NCBI RefSeq assembly: GCF_006714895.1
Contig: NZ_VFME01000001.1
Coordinates: 2,108,001 to 2,172,000, forward strand
DNA from: Gramella sp. Hel_I_59
GTDB lineage: Bacteria > Bacteroidota > Bacteroidia > Flavobacteriales > Flavobacteriaceae
DNA: 64,000 nucleotides
Reading direction: 5' to 3'
Shown here: positions 62,007 to 64,000 of the stretch, one piece after another
Layout: each line of letters opens with the position of its first letter
Numbering within the stretch: the stretch's first letter is position 1
Position numbers and translations under genes: made by a program
The notes under the pieces: generated by a model
What the model was told of the DNA's origin: nothing
The model's input: only the letters and a program-made list of their open reading frames with translations
Database searches by the model: none

Positions 62007-62092
62007 TAATTTGTAGGCAGGAACTTCAAAGTTCTAATGGAGTACTTTAGCAAAGTCTTCTTTCCATCGTTGACCGAAATTCAAATTGAAAG

Positions 62093-62127
62093 AGCTTGCT
62101 GAAATTTTAAATTTCAGCAAGCTTTTT
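62093..62127. terminator. Bidirectional terminator between SnoaL and YeeE genes
   Basis: A 13-bp perfect stem (AGCTTGCTGAAAT with its complement) and a 5-base loop are followed by TTTTTC on the plus strand, between convergent genes. Confidence 0.85.
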
Positions 62128-62145
62128 CTTGTTATAGTCTAATGA

Positions 62146-62559
62146 CTAATGCGGAAGTTTATCACGTAAAAGTCCGTAAACAAAGGTTCCAAGCATTGCT
62201 GCCAGGAAAAGTACGATCACAGCTACATAACCTGCACCAATGAGCGTATAAATTGGTCCTGGGCAGGCTCCTGCTAGCGCCCAACCCAATCCAAAAATAA
62301 TTCCGCCATACATATATCTACTGAAGCTTTTTTCCTTTGGCTGAAAGGTGATTGGTTCACCCTGTACATCCTTCATACCTTTTTTCTTGATAAATAAAGT
62401 TCCAAGAACGCCAATGACCAAAGCAGAACCTATGATACCATACATATGGAATGACTCGAACCTGAACATCTCGTAGATCCTGAACCAGGAAGCTGCTTCA
62501 GACTTAAACATTACAATACCGAACATGATTCCTATTACTAAATATCCTATTACTCTCAT
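62146..62559 (-). CDS. YeeE/YedE-family (DUF6691-like) membrane protein
   Basis: A 137-residue protein with about four membrane helices and the GGIIFGLGWALAGACPGPIY motif (in part) with the conserved Cys of sulfur-transport proteins. It lies 3 bases after a partner gene of the same family. The pair corresponds to the two halves of one fused YeeE/YedE thiosulfate carrier, so they probably form a heteromeric transporter for thiosulfate or a related sulfur compound. Confidence 0.87.
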   Translation of the reverse strand: MRVIGYLVIGIMFGIVMFKSEAASWFRIYEMFRFESFHMYGIIGSALVIGVLGTLFIKKKGMKDVQGEPITFQPKEKSFSRYMYGGIIFGLGWALAGACPGPIYTLIGAGYVAVIVLFLAAMLGTFVYGLLRDKLPH

Positions 62560-62562
62560 CTC

Positions 62563-63120
62563 TTAAAAAATTAAAGGGAACAACACATGGATCATAAATA
62601 ATCCACCTATAAAAAATCCAACAACAGCGATCAACGAAGGCAACTGTAAATTACTAAGTCCTGAAATCGCGTGTCCAGAAGTACATCCACCAGCCCATCT
62701 AGCACCAAAACCTATCAAAAATCCTCCAATGATCAGGATGCTAAGCGCTTTCCAGTCTGTAAGAGCATCTATGCCATATAATTCATCTGGAAGATATGCT
62801 TCACCTGCACTGGAAAAACCGAGTTCATTAAGATTTGCGACCGTATCTGGATTAATTGTCACTGCAGGATCTACCGTTAAAAAGTTCATCGCAATAAAAC
62901 CACCAATGGCGGCTCCAACGATCACTACAAGATTCCACTTTTGAGCTCTCCAGTTGAAATCAAAAAAGCCTGCAGATTTATCTGCTCCACACATGGTACA
63001 TAAAGTTCGAAGGTTTGAAGACATTCCAAACTGCTTCCCCATAAAAATGAGGAGGAACATAATGAGTGCGATAAGCGGTCCAGCCACATACCAGGGCCAT
63101 CCCTGAAAAATTAGATCCAT
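62563..63120 (-). CDS. YeeE/YedE-family sulfur transport protein
   Basis: The 185-residue protein has five to six membrane helices and a conserved RWAGGCTSGHAISGL motif with the Cys implicated in thiosulfate binding. Additional cysteines sit in a LCTMCGADK loop. It is followed 3 bases later by the second half, so the two are co-translated. Single promoter region of about 60 bases upstream, which also contains a GTAAC-N4-GTTAC repeat. Confidence 0.87.
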   Translation of the reverse strand: MDLIFQGWPWYVAGPLIALIMFLLIFMGKQFGMSSNLRTLCTMCGADKSAGFFDFNWRAQKWNLVVIVGAAIGGFIAMNFLTVDPAVTINPDTVANLNELGFSSAGEAYLPDELYGIDALTDWKALSILIIGGFLIGFGARWAGGCTSGHAISGLSNLQLPSLIAVVGFFIGGLFMIHVLFPLIF

Positions 63121-63169
63121 AATTATTTTTTATTGATTGCAAAGATGCGAGAAGTGCTCCAATATTTAA

Positions 63170-63183
63170 GTAACAATGGTTAC
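63170..63183. repeat. Inverted repeat GTAAC-N4-GTTAC upstream of YeeE pair
   Basis: Two 5-bp arms around AATG, 50 bases before the YeeE/YedE start and just past the stop of the dehydrogenase gene. A position suited to an operator; too short to be sure. Confidence 0.3.
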
Positions 63184-63184
63184 A

Positions 63185-64000
63185 CTATCTGTCTTCGCAA
63201 AAGTCTGCCAGGTTTTGTAGTGTTTTTTCAGAAAGCCTTACAAGAGTTTGGGACGACCAGCCTGCACTTTTATCGTGGGCGATCACATTATCTCTTTTCT
63301 TTATTTCTTCGGAAAGCTCTTTCCCTCCATCACCATCGAAGATCCCAAAATTGGAATCCTGCGCTATCCAGTTACTGAAGCTATCAATTTCAAAAGGAAG
63401 ACCCAGGCTGGTATTGATAATAATTTTAGAATTTCCAAACTTCTGAAAATATTCCGAAGTCATTACCTGAGTATTTTTTGGTAAATGGAAGCTTAGAATA
63501 TCACAGGTTTCTGCTAATTCCGGTAATTCGAGATAAGTCAAACCTTTCTCCTCATAATCCTGTTTCCTGGAATTGCTATGATAGTAAAGATCTGCTCCAA
63601 ATGGCTTTAAACAATCTGCCAGCAACTTTCCGGTAGTTCCCAAACCTATGATCCCAATTTTAAGATCGGTTAGCTCCCTGGGCATGTCTTTCCATTGTTT
63701 ACCCGAATAACCATTAAGTAACTGAATCAATTCAGAAATTATAAATTCAGCTACCCCTGGATCTCCATAATCGCGAATCCCTCGTACTTCGATCCCACGA
63801 TCCCGGGCGAACTTTACCGCCACATTCGCCGATTCATCGTCGTACAGGCTACAGGCCATTCCTATATACTTTAAGCTGGAACAGCACTCTATGATATTTT
63901 CGGTAATCTGGGTATGCCAGGATACGATAATCGCTTCTGCACCACCAATCCTTTCAATAATTGTCTGCTCATCTTCCGGGTAATCATCATATACCTTTAC
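63185..64000 (-). CDS. D-2-hydroxyacid dehydrogenase-family protein (5' end beyond window)
   Basis: The reading frame continues past the apparent ATG at 63859 to the right edge, adding 47 upstream codons in frame, so the true start is outside. The NAD-binding Rossmann motif IGIIGLGTTGKLLADCLKPFG (in part) is typical. The family's usual NTxRG motif reads NTSLG, so the arginine is replaced by leucine; His remains in AHDKSAGW. The enzyme may reduce a 2-keto acid, but the change at this site makes activity uncertain. The stop lies 64 bases from the YeeE pair. Confidence 0.82.
   Translation of the reverse strand, partial: VKVYDDYPEDEQTIIERIGGAEAIIVSWHTQITENIIECCSSLKYIGMACSLYDDESANVAVKFARDRGIEVRGIRDYGDPGVAEFIISELIQLLNGYSGKQWKDMPRELTDLKIGIIGLGTTGKLLADCLKPFGADLYYHSNSRKQDYEEKGLTYLELPELAETCDILSFHLPKNTQVMTSEYFQKFGNSKIIINTSLGLPFEIDSFSNWIAQDSNFGIFDGDGGKELSEEIKKRDNVIAHDKSAGWSSQTLVRLSEKTLQNLADFCEDR

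Noticed and set aside
1..64000. CRISPR arrays, tRNA or rRNA genes, insertion sequences, integrases
   Set aside because: No regularly spaced repeats, cloverleaf-like sequences, transposase motifs or attachment-site repeats were found by eye.

Overview
The window looks like a chromosomal segment of a marine-type Bacteroidota, most likely Flavobacteriaceae and close to Gramella/Christiangramia. That placement is inferred from content: a SusC/SusD pair, many short Bacteroidota-type lipoprotein signals, promoters of the TAnnTTTG -7 type instead of Shine-Dalgarno-led starts, and families such as 2TM-domain kinases, head-GIN proteins and AIM24. The DNA is AT-rich and densely coded. I see no tRNA, rRNA, CRISPR array, insertion sequence or prophage.

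Region 1 (1-7.5 kb): a small membrane protein plus a PRC-barrel protein, a large secreted BNR/sortilin-type propeller protein, an APP1-type phosphatase divergent from a YegS-type lipid kinase, and a membrane-anchored SRPBCC/GyrI-like protein that ends the large leftward locus.

Region 2 (7.5-31.6 kb) is the most unusual part. On the minus strand, SusC and SusD are followed by a terminator, a new promoter, three tandem FG-GAP/ASPIC-UnbV lipoproteins of about 1,100 residues each, a PAP2/vanadium-haloperoxidase-like lipoprotein and the GyrI-like protein. No glycoside hydrolase, lyase or sulfatase is present. Next to it are a GMC oxidoreductase with a gluconate-dehydrogenase subunit-3 partner (minus) and, divergently, a plus-strand operon: exported sugar isomerase/epimerase, MFS transporter, Gfo/Idh/MocA oxidoreductase, second isomerase/epimerase and DUF1080 (3-keto-glycoside hydrolase family). 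The second half fits an oxidise-then-cleave 3-keto-glycoside pathway. The first half may supply its substrate or may be a separate uptake system.

Region 3 (31.7-43.3 kb): hydrolase-OsmC fusion, Cu/Zn superoxide dismutase, an ECF sigma/anti-sigma pair, a LytTR two-component operon with 2TM proteins and a tandem LytTR binding site upstream, hemerythrin, type II NADH dehydrogenase, a second sigma factor with a membrane partner, an acyltransferase, a Nudix hydrolase and a cyclophilin lipoprotein.

Region 4 (43.3-50.1 kb): RDD protein divergent from a SpoIIM - membrane protein - DUF4129 - DUF4350 - MoxR - DUF58 operon, an envelope-associated ATPase system.

Region 5 (50.2-64 kb): DUF2141, OxyR, AIM24 and DUF4442 proteins, a DUF4870-PadR-PspC operon bracketed by two very small membrane proteins, a GIN lipoprotein, thioredoxin reductase, a TRIC channel, a LytTR regulator with a degenerate receiver, two small exported proteins, a YeeE/YedE pair and a truncated 2-hydroxyacid dehydrogenase at the right edge.
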